Assembly: GCA_015207195.1 (NCBI GenBank)
Contig: JADEXJ010000019.1
Location: forward strand, 1-56,160
Origin: Pleurocapsales cyanobacterium LEGE 10410
GTDB taxonomy: Bacteria > Cyanobacteriota > Cyanobacteriia > Cyanobacteriales > Xenococcaceae
DNA: 56,160 bases
Reading direction: 5' to 3'
In this document: in pieces, positions 1-8,167 of the stretch
How positions within the stretch are numbered: position 1 is the first letter of the stretch
Layout: every line of letters starts with the position of its first letter
Made by a program: the position numbers and the translations under genes
Notes under the pieces: model-generated
What the model was told of the DNA's origin: nothing
Seen by the model: the letters and a program-made list of their open reading frames with translations, nothing else
Databases searched by the model: none

Positions 1-12
1 TTGGAAGAGTGA

Positions 13-48
13 TGGGGTATTTGGGGTATCTGGGGTATTTGGGGTCTG
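13..48. repeat. 9-bp tandem repeat, four units
   Basis: Four consecutive 9-base units of the form TGGGGTATT, TGGGGTATC, TGGGGTATT, TGGGGTCTG. The last unit is degenerate. The remainder of positions 1-135 is C/T-rich low-complexity DNA downstream of the haloperoxidase gene, and I see no gene there. Simple tandem heptamer-to-nonamer repeats of this kind are common between cyanobacterial genes; no function is claimed. Confidence 0.8.
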
Positions 49-135
49 AAGTTTCTCCATCTTCCCTATCTCCCCATCTTCACTATCTTCCTATTTCCCA
101 CAGTAAATTTCACTCACCCTTTTTTAAACATCTTC

Positions 136-1857
136 TCAGGCAGATACCACTTCGCCATTGCTAATTTTAATTTTCTCGCCATCAAATTTAGTCAGCATAA
201 AACCATCAAAGCTTTCGTTATAGGTGCGACTGTAATCCGATAAGATGCCGATTGCCTGGTCTTCCCCTACAAAAATTCCTTGAATGCCGTCGGAGCGATA
301 GTGAACCCCAGCACCATCGCGACCTAAAGTGATATTATTGGCGAGTTTATTAATTTCGTTACCAAGGGTGAGTTCTTCCCCCTGCCAGGATTCTAAACTT
401 GAGCCATCGGCAATTGCCCGTACTGGGTTGGGAATGACGAAATCTTCATTAAACCAAGCCTTCAGCATAGTGGCGCAAGCCCCAGCATTAGCGGCATGGG
501 CAGCAGGGAAGGAGGGATGGGTCGGACAACCTTCAGCATAAGCTACAGGCAGAAGTCGGTTGCCATAGGTAGACATAACCCTACCTACTGCATCGGATTC
601 AAGGATATCGGGATGAATGTCGTAGGATTTACTGCCATTAAGCTGGTTTTCGATCCTTCCCGAAAAGACTTCTGGGCGTAGAAATCGATGTACTAGCCAC
701 TTGTGATACCAAGCCCCTTTCTGAGCTACATTGGCTGCTTGTGCGACCATGTGCAGCACATCCTTATTGCCGAAAGTTACACCGCCAAATTGAGTTTCAG
801 CACCGTGATAAGGGTTGGTTGGCGACATCGCATCCATGCCCATGCCCAGCATAATTAGTGCAGCATTCATATAGGCTTGAAAGGTGAAGTCCTGGTGGAC
901 GAACTCGGCTAATTCGCGATTACTGGAAATAAACCGTGGCTGTGAATCAAACTGGAGCGTTCTTTCTGTTGGTAGCCCCCGCTGACAAGCTAACCATTCC
1001 TGATAATCGATTAAGAAACTTTGATTTCGGGATGGGAAGGTGTATTGCTGATCGATAGTTTTTATGCCGTAAGGGATATCAAGCCAGAGAAACTGACTGA
1101 TAAATGGTCCAATTGAATCTCCTGTAGTCTCCCCTCGGAACAGTGTCATCGGTGTTACCTTACCATTGGATTTCGGTCCTACAGTTTCCGAGAAGGCGTT
1201 GAGGTCAGACACTGCTGCTGCAACTAATTCGTTAGATTCATACTCTTGGAATGGTACGTCACGGGTTAATGCCTGCCAGTAAACCTCACCCATTTCAGCA
1301 GCCAACTGTGCGCTAGCAAAAGCAGGAGGTGGCTTTAGTCGGGTGGCATGACCATCAACACCCAATAGATCGAAGGCATAGGTAGCCTGGGGATTATTCA
1401 ATCTTCCCTCAGCTTGGGGCGCACGGGGAATATCTTTAAATCGATCGGGATCGCCACTACTAAGAATGGAAAGGAAGGTTGCATATGCCTCTGGTTCAAC
1501 TTCTCCTAGTTCGTTGTGGGGCATAGTTTTGGTGAAGTTAGCTCGTTTATCCTCGTAGCGTTCTTCATCCCCATTGGTGGGTTGTGGTGGTCTTTGTTGA
1601 CGAAGATGGAATTGGGCAGCATCCCTGCGAATCTGAAACATCTTCTCCTGGCGTTGCCGAGGATTTGTCAAAGGTCCTACTTCTTCAGCATTAGCTTTCT
1701 TGTGGCTAAACAACGCCGTTCCCAGTCCTGCACTAGCTCCTGCAACTAGCACTCCGACACCACTGCTACCTTTGAGAAATCCCCTACGGGAAGAAAATAG
1801 ACCTTTTTTCTGGATTTCTGATGTTGGGTTTTCTAAGTTTCCTTTTTTCTGGTTCAT
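136..1857 (-). CDS. Tat-exported vanadium-dependent haloperoxidase (PAP2 superfamily)
   Basis: 573 residues. The N-terminus has a twin-arginine signal (SRRGFLKG, about residues 23-30) followed by a small-residue hydrophobic stretch, so periplasmic location is expected. The vanadate-pocket blocks of the family are visible: KWLVHRFLRPE, then PSFPAAHA with the catalytic His, then LGRDGAGVHYRSDG with the C-terminal Arg and the vanadate-ligating His. The Ser-Gly-His of fungal and algal enzymes reads Ala-Ala-His here, so halide preference or even activity is uncertain. The family oxidises halides with hydrogen peroxide. An AAGGAG ribosome site precedes the ATG. The 5' region is a near copy of the one upstream of the MBL-rhodanese gene, suggesting shared control. 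Function by family; substrate is not deducible. Confidence 0.85.
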   Translation of the reverse strand: MNQKKGNLENPTSEIQKKGLFSSRRGFLKGSSGVGVLVAGASAGLGTALFSHKKANAEEVGPLTNPRQRQEKMFQIRRDAAQFHLRQQRPPQPTNGDEERYEDKRANFTKTMPHNELGEVEPEAYATFLSILSSGDPDRFKDIPRAPQAEGRLNNPQATYAFDLLGVDGHATRLKPPPAFASAQLAAEMGEVYWQALTRDVPFQEYESNELVAAAVSDLNAFSETVGPKSNGKVTPMTLFRGETTGDSIGPFISQFLWLDIPYGIKTIDQQYTFPSRNQSFLIDYQEWLACQRGLPTERTLQFDSQPRFISSNRELAEFVHQDFTFQAYMNAALIMLGMGMDAMSPTNPYHGAETQFGGVTFGNKDVLHMVAQAANVAQKGAWYHKWLVHRFLRPEVFSGRIENQLNGSKSYDIHPDILESDAVGRVMSTYGNRLLPVAYAEGCPTHPSFPAAHAANAGACATMLKAWFNEDFVIPNPVRAIADGSSLESWQGEELTLGNEINKLANNITLGRDGAGVHYRSDGIQGIFVGEDQAIGILSDYSRTYNESFDGFMLTKFDGEKIKISNGEVVSA

Positions 1858-1890
1858 GTCTAAACTCCTTTTGAAGTCTTTTTAAGTTTT

Positions 1891-2083
1891 AAAAATGTAA
1901 TTCACAGTCAAAAAATTAAACTTTTCTGAGGGTAGTAGTTTCTCAATTCTTGATACTGTCTAAATAAATGCTAAAAACAAAATTTGAGGAACTTATGAGG
2001 CGTTAGTAATTTTCTCAATGGCAAAAATTGCTGGTTTAACCTAGTTTACTTTTACTACCTTTAAGACACTGCCATTGGCGATT
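1891..2083 (-). promoter_or_regulatory. Upstream block duplicated before two genes (copy A)
   Basis: About 190 bases 5' of the haloperoxidase gene are clearly related to 6473-6660, 5' of the MBL-rhodanese gene. Shared stretches include AAAAACAAAATTTGAGGAAC, TTATGARGCGTTAGTAATT and CACTGCCAYTGGCGA. Both copies have the same orientation relative to the downstream minus-strand gene, so a duplicated promoter or 5'-leader is likely. I cannot identify the -10 and -35 elements with confidence. Confidence 0.6.
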
Positions 2084-2107
2084 GCGTAGCTAGCCGAAGG
2101 CATCGCC
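2077..2107. repeat. Small palindromic dispersed repeat
   Basis: Imperfect hairpin running from GGCGATTGCG to GGCATCGCC with the centre TAGCTAGCC. It resembles the HIP1-derived small palindromes scattered through cyanobacterial genomes, and related sequence occurs at 4015-4052 and 24922-25023. It ends at the stop codon of the following gene and could act as a transcript-end hairpin. Confidence 0.5.
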
Positions 2108-2880
2108 TAAATTTCTCCTTCAGCCAGGGGAATCCACTTTTCCTTAGTTAAGGGAACACTTGCAGCTAATAATACTTCTTGTTTCTCACTTCTAAAATCG
2201 AGGTCAAGACCTTTTATTTTTGTCCGCTCTTTTTTAGCAGAACAAGTTCGGCACAGTGTAAACAGACCAGGAGGTAGAATGCCCCGATTATCTTTTTGGG
2301 TTCTTCTATGCCCGTGTACAAATAGTATTTCGCTATCAGAATAGATGAAGTTAGCAGGTCCTAATTTTCTGATTATGTCTGCAAAGTAAGAGACAACCTC
2401 CAATCTAGCTTCTAAATCTGGCAGCTTTTCTGAATTCCACAAATCCTCCATTAAATTCATTAAAAAGCAAAACGCATATTCTGAGTCGGTTTCACCGAGA
2501 GGACGATATCTTCCTAACTTTATTGTTTTGCTCGTCTCAATACTTTTAAAGTTTCCATTATGAGCAAAGACGTGCATTTTACCTGCCAGTTCGCGACAAA
2601 ATGGTTGGGTGTTTTTTAGCTGAATTTTTCCTTGAGTAGCCAGTCGAATATGAGAAATAATTAGGTTACTGGAAAAGTTATGGTCTTGCAGACAATGGAT
2701 GTAGTCGCTGTCGATCGCAGGAATTGTCTCCCTAATAATTTGAACATCATTTTCTTCATAGAAGGCAATTCCCCAACCATCTTTATGACATCCTGTTAGT
2801 CCTCCATGTTGGGAAAATTCCGCCATCGAGAAAGATACTCTGGTAGGCAATAAGCTTGAAATCGCAAATAACTCGCACAT
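2107..2880 (-). CDS. Class II glutamine amidotransferase (YafJ-like)
   Basis: 257 residues, matching the usual length of the YafJ group. The protein begins Met-Cys-Glu-Leu, placing the N-terminal nucleophile Cys at position 2 as in Ntn-hydrolase glutaminase domains. Other family blocks are HKDGWGIAFY (about 32-41), ISHIRLATQG (about 75-84), HNGNF (about 109) and GETDSEYAFC (about 128-137). The domain releases ammonia from glutamine. No synthetase domain is fused and no obvious partner sits nearby, so the physiological substrate is unknown. It lies 71 bases downstream of trxB on the same strand and may be co-transcribed with it. Confidence 0.85.
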   Translation of the reverse strand: MCELFAISSLLPTRVSFSMAEFSQHGGLTGCHKDGWGIAFYEENDVQIIRETIPAIDSDYIHCLQDHNFSSNLIISHIRLATQGKIQLKNTQPFCRELAGKMHVFAHNGNFKSIETSKTIKLGRYRPLGETDSEYAFCFLMNLMEDLWNSEKLPDLEARLEVVSYFADIIRKLGPANFIYSDSEILFVHGHRRTQKDNRGILPPGLFTLCRTCSAKKERTKIKGLDLDFRSEKQEVLLAASVPLTKEKWIPLAEGEI

Positions 2881-2951
2881 CGGAAGTTCAAGGAATAAAA
2901 ATTACTGACTGAACGCTTGGTCAGAAAACGATCTCGCCCTAATCTAGAGCG

Positions 2952-3980
2952 TTAGATTTTCAAACTCTCAGCCAACTCTTTGCTTTCTTTTTCCTTTGGC
3001 GATTGCCCGTCTTCAGATTGTGAGAACTCATTTTCAGCCAACCAACGTTCGGCATCGATCGCTGCCATACATCCCGTACCTGCTGCGGTAACTGCTTGGC
3101 GATAGGCTTTGGCTTGTACATCACCACAGACAAAGACACCTGGTAGATTCGTCTGCGTCGAATCTGGAACGGTCAAAATATATCCCCGTTCGTTCATTTT
3201 CAGCCAGCCCCGAAAAACTTCTGTATCTGGTTGGTGTCCAATGGCGACAAACATTCCCGATACGGGCAAGGTAGATGTCTTTTCAGTGACGGCATTTTTA
3301 AGTTGCAGTCCCGTTACTTCTTCATCACCTAAGATATCTGTAACCACCGTATTCCAAACAAAGGTAATTTTATTGTTAGCAAAGGCACGCTCTTGAACGA
3401 GTTTTGTAGCTCGTAACCCCCTGCGACGATGAATTACATAGACTTTAGAAGCAAAGCGCGTCAGGAAGAGTGCTTCTTCAATGGCAACATCTCCACCACC
3501 AACAACTGCAACCTCCCGATCTCGATAAAAAGCACCGTCACAGGTAGCACATACCGAGACCCCATGTCCGATAAGTCGCTGCTCATTTTTGACTCCCAAG
3601 TGTTTTGCCGTAGCACCAGTCGCCACAATTAATGCATCAGCCAGCACAGTTTTATTACTATCTAGGGTTAGTCGAAATGGGTGTCGGTCGAAGTCTACTT
3701 CTGTTAAGCTGCCATTACGTAACTCCGCTCCCATCCGAATCGCTTGCCTTTCTATATTTTGGATTAACTCTGGTCCAGCAATGCCATCGGCAAACCCTGG
3801 ATAGTTTTCGACAATCATTGCCGTGTTAAGTTGTCCTCCAGGCGCACCTTGAATTACCAAAGGTGCTAAGTTGGCTCGCGCTGTATAAATCGCAGCCGTT
3901 AATCCTGCTGGTCCAGAGCCAATAATGACAACCGCTCGGTGTTCGGTATTAGTAGAATTAGTTGAACTTGTATTCTTCAT
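2952..3980 (-). CDS. trxB: Thioredoxin reductase (NADPH, FAD)
   Basis: 342 residues. It has an N-terminal FAD-binding site (GSGPAGLTAAIY, about 22-33), the redox pair CATC followed by DGAFYRD (about 145), the NADPH-binding GGGDVAIEEA (about 161) and a C-terminal FAD motif (GVFVCGDVQ, about 285). There is no C-terminal thioredoxin domain, so it is a stand-alone TrxB, not NTRC. It would keep thioredoxin reduced, which releases persulfides from protein cysteines. An AAGGAG site precedes the ATG. It follows the TPR gene on the same strand, and a candidate ArsR-type operator lies upstream of that gene, so membership in the sulfide regulon is possible but inferred. Confidence 0.93.
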   Translation of the reverse strand: MKNTSSTNSTNTEHRAVVIIGSGPAGLTAAIYTARANLAPLVIQGAPGGQLNTAMIVENYPGFADGIAGPELIQNIERQAIRMGAELRNGSLTEVDFDRHPFRLTLDSNKTVLADALIVATGATAKHLGVKNEQRLIGHGVSVCATCDGAFYRDREVAVVGGGDVAIEEALFLTRFASKVYVIHRRRGLRATKLVQERAFANNKITFVWNTVVTDILGDEEVTGLQLKNAVTEKTSTLPVSGMFVAIGHQPDTEVFRGWLKMNERGYILTVPDSTQTNLPGVFVCGDVQAKAYRQAVTAAGTGCMAAIDAERWLAENEFSQSEDGQSPKEKESKELAESLKI

Positions 3981-4014
3981 CTCAATACTCCTTTTCTTAA
4001 GGCTTTCTAGCTTT

Positions 4015-4052
4015 TTGCGATCGCGTAGCTCCTGCTTTCAGCAGATCGCAAT
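4015..4052. repeat. Palindromic small repeat between trxB and TPR gene
   Basis: TTGCGATCGCGTAG and its imperfect complement AGCAGATCGCAAT form a hairpin with a loop containing CTCCTGCTTTC. It contains one HIP1 octamer. It lies in the 5' flank of trxB and probably represents a dispersed repeat rather than a specific regulator. Confidence 0.5.
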
Positions 4053-4097
4053 CTCTTCCTCAAACCTGATATTTAGCATTTTTCTGCTGAAATCTAA

Positions 4098-4691
4098 TTA
4101 AAATTCTCGATCCTTTTCTTGTTCTAAATTTCCTGCAAAATGTTGAATTAAGCTATTTGCTGTTTGATACCCTTCTTGGTCGTCTTGTTGAGCAAATAAG
4201 TCTCTTGCAGTTCTCAAATCCAGTATGGCTCTAGAATTTTCAACTCGATAATCTACGATTCTATAGTCTACACCTCTAGAATCTGTAACTCTATGATCCA
4301 ACCCTAGATCGAATGACATTCCTGCACGGTTCAAATATGACCTAGCATGATGAGGATTTCTCAAAATTGCATCATCAAAATCTCTGATAGCTCCTTTTTT
4401 GTCTCCAAGTTTTCCCAAAATTAAACCACGCTCATAGTAGAAATCTTCTTGATTGGGATTGAGTTGTATAGCTTTACTAAAATCAGCGATCGCACCTCGA
4501 TAGTTTTGCTGTTCTAATCTGGTTGTTCCTCGCTGAAATAATTTCATCGCTGCCTCAATAGATTCAGCAGATATGGAGGCTGGGGAATAAAGATTTTGCG
4601 TTCTGGCTATGGAGGTCAAACTACTAAATAGAATGACTGTTTCGATCCCTATCAGGGTCAACAAGATCTTAGCCGTGTTTTTAAGTGACAT
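4098..4691 (-). CDS. Secreted TPR-repeat protein
   Basis: 197 residues. Residues 1-30 form a signal peptide (KILLTLIGIETVILFSSL then a small-residue region ending near AR). At least two tetratricopeptide units follow, at about 46-79 and 80-113 (AIADFSKAIQLNPN, AIRDFDDAILRNPH), with a partial third. This third unit is interrupted by a short region in which a near-perfect 15-base unit is repeated, giving VDYRI-VDYRV. TPR proteins bind partner proteins; none is identifiable here. It is upstream of trxB on the same strand with a 117-base gap that contains a palindromic repeat. Function unknown. Confidence 0.75.
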   Translation of the reverse strand: MSLKNTAKILLTLIGIETVILFSSLTSIARTQNLYSPASISAESIEAAMKLFQRGTTRLEQQNYRGAIADFSKAIQLNPNQEDFYYERGLILGKLGDKKGAIRDFDDAILRNPHHARSYLNRAGMSFDLGLDHRVTDSRGVDYRIVDYRVENSRAILDLRTARDLFAQQDDQEGYQTANSLIQHFAGNLEQEKDREF

Positions 4692-4777
4692 GATAGTAAT
4701 TTTCTATGGTGTTCTTCAAAAAAGAATCTAGAAAAAAGTTGTTTGAAGAGATATTCGATCTCAATTTTAGATAGCTT

Positions 4778-4799
4778 TATAACTATATGGTAATATTAC
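4778..4799. promoter_or_regulatory. Candidate ArsR-type operator upstream of TPR-trxB
   Basis: TATAACTATATGG followed by TAATATTA, about 87-108 bases 5' of the TPR gene start. It shares TATAACTATAT with the site before the arsR gene at 38365-38383. This is the weakest of the sites because the right half is less conserved. Confidence 0.4.
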
Positions 4800-4920
4800 T
4801 ATTTTTATAAACATCGTTAATTTCTTAAAAGTTAACAAAACGAATCTGCAAAAAAGCCGTGGTGCAGAGAAGCTGGCGATCGCAAGATAATGAAGATTAA
4901 GTAGATGTCTCAAAAGTGGC

Positions 4921-4991
4921 GTTGCTGAATTGAAGTGTAATTGTCACAATGTGCGATCGCTGACAGACAGAATCATTACACATTCAGCAAC
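4921..4991. mobile_element. MITE-like hairpin with IS-type ends
   Basis: Terminal arms GTTGCTGAAT plus TGAAGTGTAAT at the left and ATTACAC plus ATTCAGCAAC at the right form an inverted repeat around a 30-base core containing a HIP1 site. No coding capacity. The left arm and its flank (4875-4961) recur at 6656-6742 without the right arm. Ends of the GTTGCTGAATTGAAG type are widespread in cyanobacterial insertion sequences, so this is probably a non-autonomous derivative. Confidence 0.6.
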
Positions 4992-5008
4992 ATCGATTTT
5001 AATTAGGC

Positions 5009-6409
5009 TCATCCCTTACCGTTAACAGTTTCTAATCCAGCGTTGTTCCAGGCAGTCATTCCACCTAGAACATTAACTACATCTTTGTATCCCTGATGCT
5101 TGAGTAGGCTTGCATTGACTGAGGAACGATAACCACTACCACAAATCACCGCAACAGTTTTTTCCTGGGGAACTTCTTGATATCGTTTGGGTAATTCCGC
5201 CCCTGTAATATGGGTTGCTCCTTTAATGTGTCCCGATCGCCATTCGGTTTTTTGGCGGACATCCAGGACAAATAAATCGTCTTGACGCTGAAGCTGTCGG
5301 TGTAAATCTCGCACGCTCATTAAGGGCATAAATTCTAGTTCCTTGGCTGCGGTGCGCCACGCCATCATGCCCCCTGCTAACCAACCTTGAGGTAAGTCGT
5401 AACCAATGCGAAGTAACTGCCAACAGACATCCCACAGATCGCTGGCTTTCTCCAGCACCAAAATTAACGGTACATCGGGGGGTAAAATTGTTCCCGCCCA
5501 AGTAGCAAAGGAAGAACCATAGTGGACGTTGAGCGCACCAGGAATATGACTGGCAAAAGCTTCTGGCGAACGACAGTCTAAGACGATCGCATCATTTGAA
5601 CGCAGGCGATCGAATTGCTCGACACTCAAGGCGGGAGGATTAGCCAAAACTCCTAACAACCCTGGTCCTTGCTGATTTTGCTTTCGCATTCTAGACCAAT
5701 AGGGCGGTACGGCGGGAAGTTCCTCTAAATTAACGCATTGTTTGACAAACTCATCTTTCGAGGCAATACCAGCTAACATCTGATTCATCCGTCGTTCATA
5801 GCCAATAGTTGTAGAAAGACGACTGCCGATGTTTCCACCACAAAGAGAACCAGCAACATGAGTCGGATAAACCTGCACGTAATCTGGTAGCTTGAGAATT
5901 TTCTCCTGAAGTGTTTGGCATAACTGGCTAGCGTGCTTCTGAATATCGCCCGAAGACCCCAATAAATCGGGGCGACCGACATCATCTACCAAGAGCGATC
6001 CACCAGAAAGAAACATCACGGGTTCTTCACCGCGAGAACGGTCTGTCACTAAAAAACTGATATGTTCGGGAGTATGACCAGGAGTATGCATTGCTTGAAA
6101 GACAACCTCTCCCATTTCTAGGCGATCGCCATCTGACATCGAACGCACTTTGTAACCCAAGTCAGCACGACCACTACCAATTAGCTGTACTTCCCCTCGT
6201 TGGGGTAATTCGCAAATTCCCGTCAGATAGTCGTTGTGTTGATGGGTATCGGCAGCATATTTAAGCTGCATTCCCTTTCGACGAGCTTCTTCAAAGTAGA
6301 TGTCTACGTCTCGTCTTACGTCTAATACCAAAGCTTCTCCCGTTTGTTCCGAGCCAATAAAATAGGACGCATGACCGAGGCTGTCTAAATAAAATTGCTT
6401 GAAATGCAC
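5009..6409 (-). CDS. MBL-fold / double rhodanese fusion (sulfane-sulfur enzyme)
   Basis: 466 residues from a GTG start preceded by CGGAGAAAACAAA. A longer in-frame start at 6493 would run into the duplicated upstream block, so the GTG is preferred. Residues 1-240 are a metallo-beta-lactamase domain like persulfide dioxygenases: THQHNDYLTG, HTPGHTPEH, YPTHVAGSLCGG. The usual fourth His is Tyr and the bridging Gly-Asp is Gly-Gly (SGGSLLVDD), as in the rhodanese-linked subfamily. A first rhodanese domain lacks the active Cys. The second has CGSGYRSS near the C-terminus and should transfer sulfane sulfur. Likely role: handling persulfide made by SQR. The reaction is inferred from family. Confidence 0.85.
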   Translation of the reverse strand: MHFKQFYLDSLGHASYFIGSEQTGEALVLDVRRDVDIYFEEARRKGMQLKYAADTHQHNDYLTGICELPQRGEVQLIGSGRADLGYKVRSMSDGDRLEMGEVVFQAMHTPGHTPEHISFLVTDRSRGEEPVMFLSGGSLLVDDVGRPDLLGSSGDIQKHASQLCQTLQEKILKLPDYVQVYPTHVAGSLCGGNIGSRLSTTIGYERRMNQMLAGIASKDEFVKQCVNLEELPAVPPYWSRMRKQNQQGPGLLGVLANPPALSVEQFDRLRSNDAIVLDCRSPEAFASHIPGALNVHYGSSFATWAGTILPPDVPLILVLEKASDLWDVCWQLLRIGYDLPQGWLAGGMMAWRTAAKELEFMPLMSVRDLHRQLQRQDDLFVLDVRQKTEWRSGHIKGATHITGAELPKRYQEVPQEKTVAVICGSGYRSSVNASLLKHQGYKDVVNVLGGMTAWNNAGLETVNGKG

Positions 6410-6472
6410 TTTGTTTTCTCCGAGATTGCGGTAGATAAGCGATTTAAAAATTTGAACAGTTGTTGAAATTTC

Positions 6473-6742
6473 AAAAATGTAATTTACGGACAAACAATTA
6501 AACTTCTCAGGTATGGGGCTTCTAATCTTTGCCCTGTCTAAACATAAATACTAAAAACAAAATTTGAGGAACTTATGAAGCGTTAGTAATTCTCTCAATA
6601 GAAAAATTGTTAGTCGAGCCTAGTTCGCTTTTACTATATCTAAAACACTGCCACTGGCGATCGCAAGATAATGAAGATTAAGAGGATGTCTGGAAAGTGG
6701 CGTTGCTGAATTGAAGTGTAATTTTCACAATGTGCGATCGCT
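6473..6742 (-). promoter_or_regulatory. Upstream block duplicated before two genes (copy B) plus MITE arm
   Basis: Positions 6473-6660 resemble 1891-2083 upstream of the haloperoxidase gene. Positions 6656-6742 resemble 4875-4961, the left part of the MITE-like hairpin. The block therefore joins two repeated units. The first lies 63 bases 5' of the GTG start of the MBL-rhodanese gene in the same orientation as copy A. Positions 6743-6894 show nothing else recognisable. Confidence 0.55.
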
Positions 6743-6894
6743 TAACCTGACAGCCTGTTAGCTTAATTTGCCATTATTGTTAAAGCGGATCTCAAAATAT
6801 CGATTATTCCAAAATGCCGAAGTCGTAGAAGTTTGTTTCATTTTTTCTTGGTTTATTTAGAAGTTAATCAAAGAATTTCCCAGATCGAGAAGAA

Positions 6895-7674
6895 TTAGCG
6901 TTTAATCAAGACAAACACGGCAACAGCCAACACAAAATAACCAAAGCCTTTCTGAAGATTCTTGGCATCGATAAAGCGAGTTAAATATGCACCTGCGAGA
7001 GTGCCTACACTAGCAACAATGGTAAAAGAAATAACTAAGTTCCAATCTAGCTCTACCTGAGAGAGATAGCCGAGAAATCCCGTAGCCGATTTAAAAGCAA
7101 TAATTAGTAAAGAAGTACCGATCGCTTCTTTCATGGGAATACCGCCTAAAAGTACCAGGGCGGGAATGATGGCAAAACCACCACCTACACCTACAAAACC
7201 AGTCAGGATACCAACTCCCAAACCCTCTAAGGGAATTGCCAACCAATGACTTTGATGGGTAAATAAAGAATCGGATTTCTTGGCTGACGAGGCTTCTTTC
7301 TGAGATGATTTGCTATTTTTACGGATCATCAGTATGCTGGCGACTACCATAACGATACCGAAACAAATCAGTTGAAAAGTCTCCGTAATAAAGGGAAGAG
7401 CAGCCAAACGCGCACCAAGATAAGCTCCAGCCATCGCAGCAGGAGCAAAAATAGCAGCGATTCTTAAGTTGACATTTCCTTGCAGCCAATGAGGAATCGC
7501 ACCAACTAAGCTAACAATACCCACAATAATTAAACTCATGGCGATCGCAGCTTTGGGTGCAACTTCCATCACATAAATGAGAATTGGTACAGCTAAAATC
7601 GAACCCCCACCGCCAATCAAACCCAGACTCAGACCGATACATCCAGCTAAAATGTAGCCTATTATTAAAGTCAT
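6895..7674 (-). CDS. TauE/SafE-family sulfite (anion) exporter
   Basis: 259 residues, almost entirely membrane segments (about eight). The two TauE/SafE halves show as GLSLGLIGGGGSILAVPIL near residue 12 and GVGILTGFVGVGGGFAIIPAL near residue 150. The start is set at the ATG preceded by AGAAGAGAAATAAGT; a longer reading to 7770 would overlap the DUF442 gene and lacks family similarity. It is the last gene of a three-gene run (persulfide dioxygenase, DUF442, exporter), 28 bases after its neighbour. Persulfide dioxygenases make sulfite, so export of sulfite is the natural role. Substrate is inferred from context. Confidence 0.88.
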   Translation of the reverse strand: MTLIIGYILAGCIGLSLGLIGGGGSILAVPILIYVMEVAPKAAIAMSLIIVGIVSLVGAIPHWLQGNVNLRIAAIFAPAAMAGAYLGARLAALPFITETFQLICFGIVMVVASILMIRKNSKSSQKEASSAKKSDSLFTHQSHWLAIPLEGLGVGILTGFVGVGGGFAIIPALVLLGGIPMKEAIGTSLLIIAFKSATGFLGYLSQVELDWNLVISFTIVASVGTLAGAYLTRFIDAKNLQKGFGYFVLAVAVFVLIKR

Positions 7675-7702
7675 ACTTATTTCTCTTCTGTTGATTAATG
7701 GC

Positions 7703-8134
7703 TTATCGACTGAGGCTACGTAAATAAGCGCGGGCAAAGCGATCGGGTGGAGAATCAGGGGGATAGGCAAATCCGATGGATGCTAGTCGCTCGAAAAATT
7801 GTGACTCCGTCCACTTTTCTCTGGTAGCTAGTGTCAATAATGTCATCAAACTAGCGCGAGTAGCCGAGACACATCTGGTATAAATCGGCTTCGGTACTGA
7901 CTCAATGGTTTGCATAAACATTTCCAGTGAGTTTTGGTTGATATCGTTACGGTAGACGGGAACGCTAAAATATTTCAGCCCTTGAGCTTCTACTAAATCT
8001 GCATTGAGTCGATTCCCCTCCTGGGCGGGACACAAATCGATAAATGTGCGGTATCCTTGCTGTACAATTTTTTGTATTTTTTCTACTTCGGCAGCATTGC
8101 CAATTGCTAGTTCTTCTGTGATTTGATGAAGCAA
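7703..8134 (-). CDS. DUF442 / Blh-domain phosphatase-like protein
   Basis: 143 residues, beginning at a TTG supported by an AGGAG eight bases upstream. It matches the beta-lactamase-hydrolase-like (DUF442) fold related to tyrosine phosphatases: ITEELAIGNA at the N-terminus, IDLCPAQEGNR in the middle and the anion-binding loop with Cys and Arg in YTRCVSATRAS (about residues 85-95). In several bacteria this domain is fused or adjacent to persulfide dioxygenase and rhodanese, which agrees with its place between the dioxygenase and TauE genes. The precise chemistry of the domain is not settled. Confidence 0.82.
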   Translation of the reverse strand: MLHQITEELAIGNAAEVEKIQKIVQQGYRTFIDLCPAQEGNRLNADLVEAQGLKYFSVPVYRNDINQNSLEMFMQTIESVPKPIYTRCVSATRASLMTLLTLATREKWTESQFFERLASIGFAYPPDSPPDRFARAYLRSLSR

Positions 8135-8167
8135 CAGTTTAACTCCTAAATCTGATACTAAATATGG

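Noticed and set aside
13-48. CRISPR-like or regulatory array
   Set aside because: Nine-base units without spacers in low-complexity DNA; simple tandem repeat.
5223-5501. Small minus-strand gene within the MBL-rhodanese gene
   Set aside because: Alternative frame of a clear conserved protein without its own ribosome site.
6410-6493. Longer N-terminus of the MBL-rhodanese protein
   Set aside because: The extra codons overlap the duplicated upstream block, have no family similarity and lack a ribosome site, whereas the GTG at 6409 has one.
7675-7770. Longer N-terminus of the TauE protein
   Set aside because: It would overlap the DUF442 gene and gives no membrane-protein sequence; the ATG at 7674 has a ribosome site.
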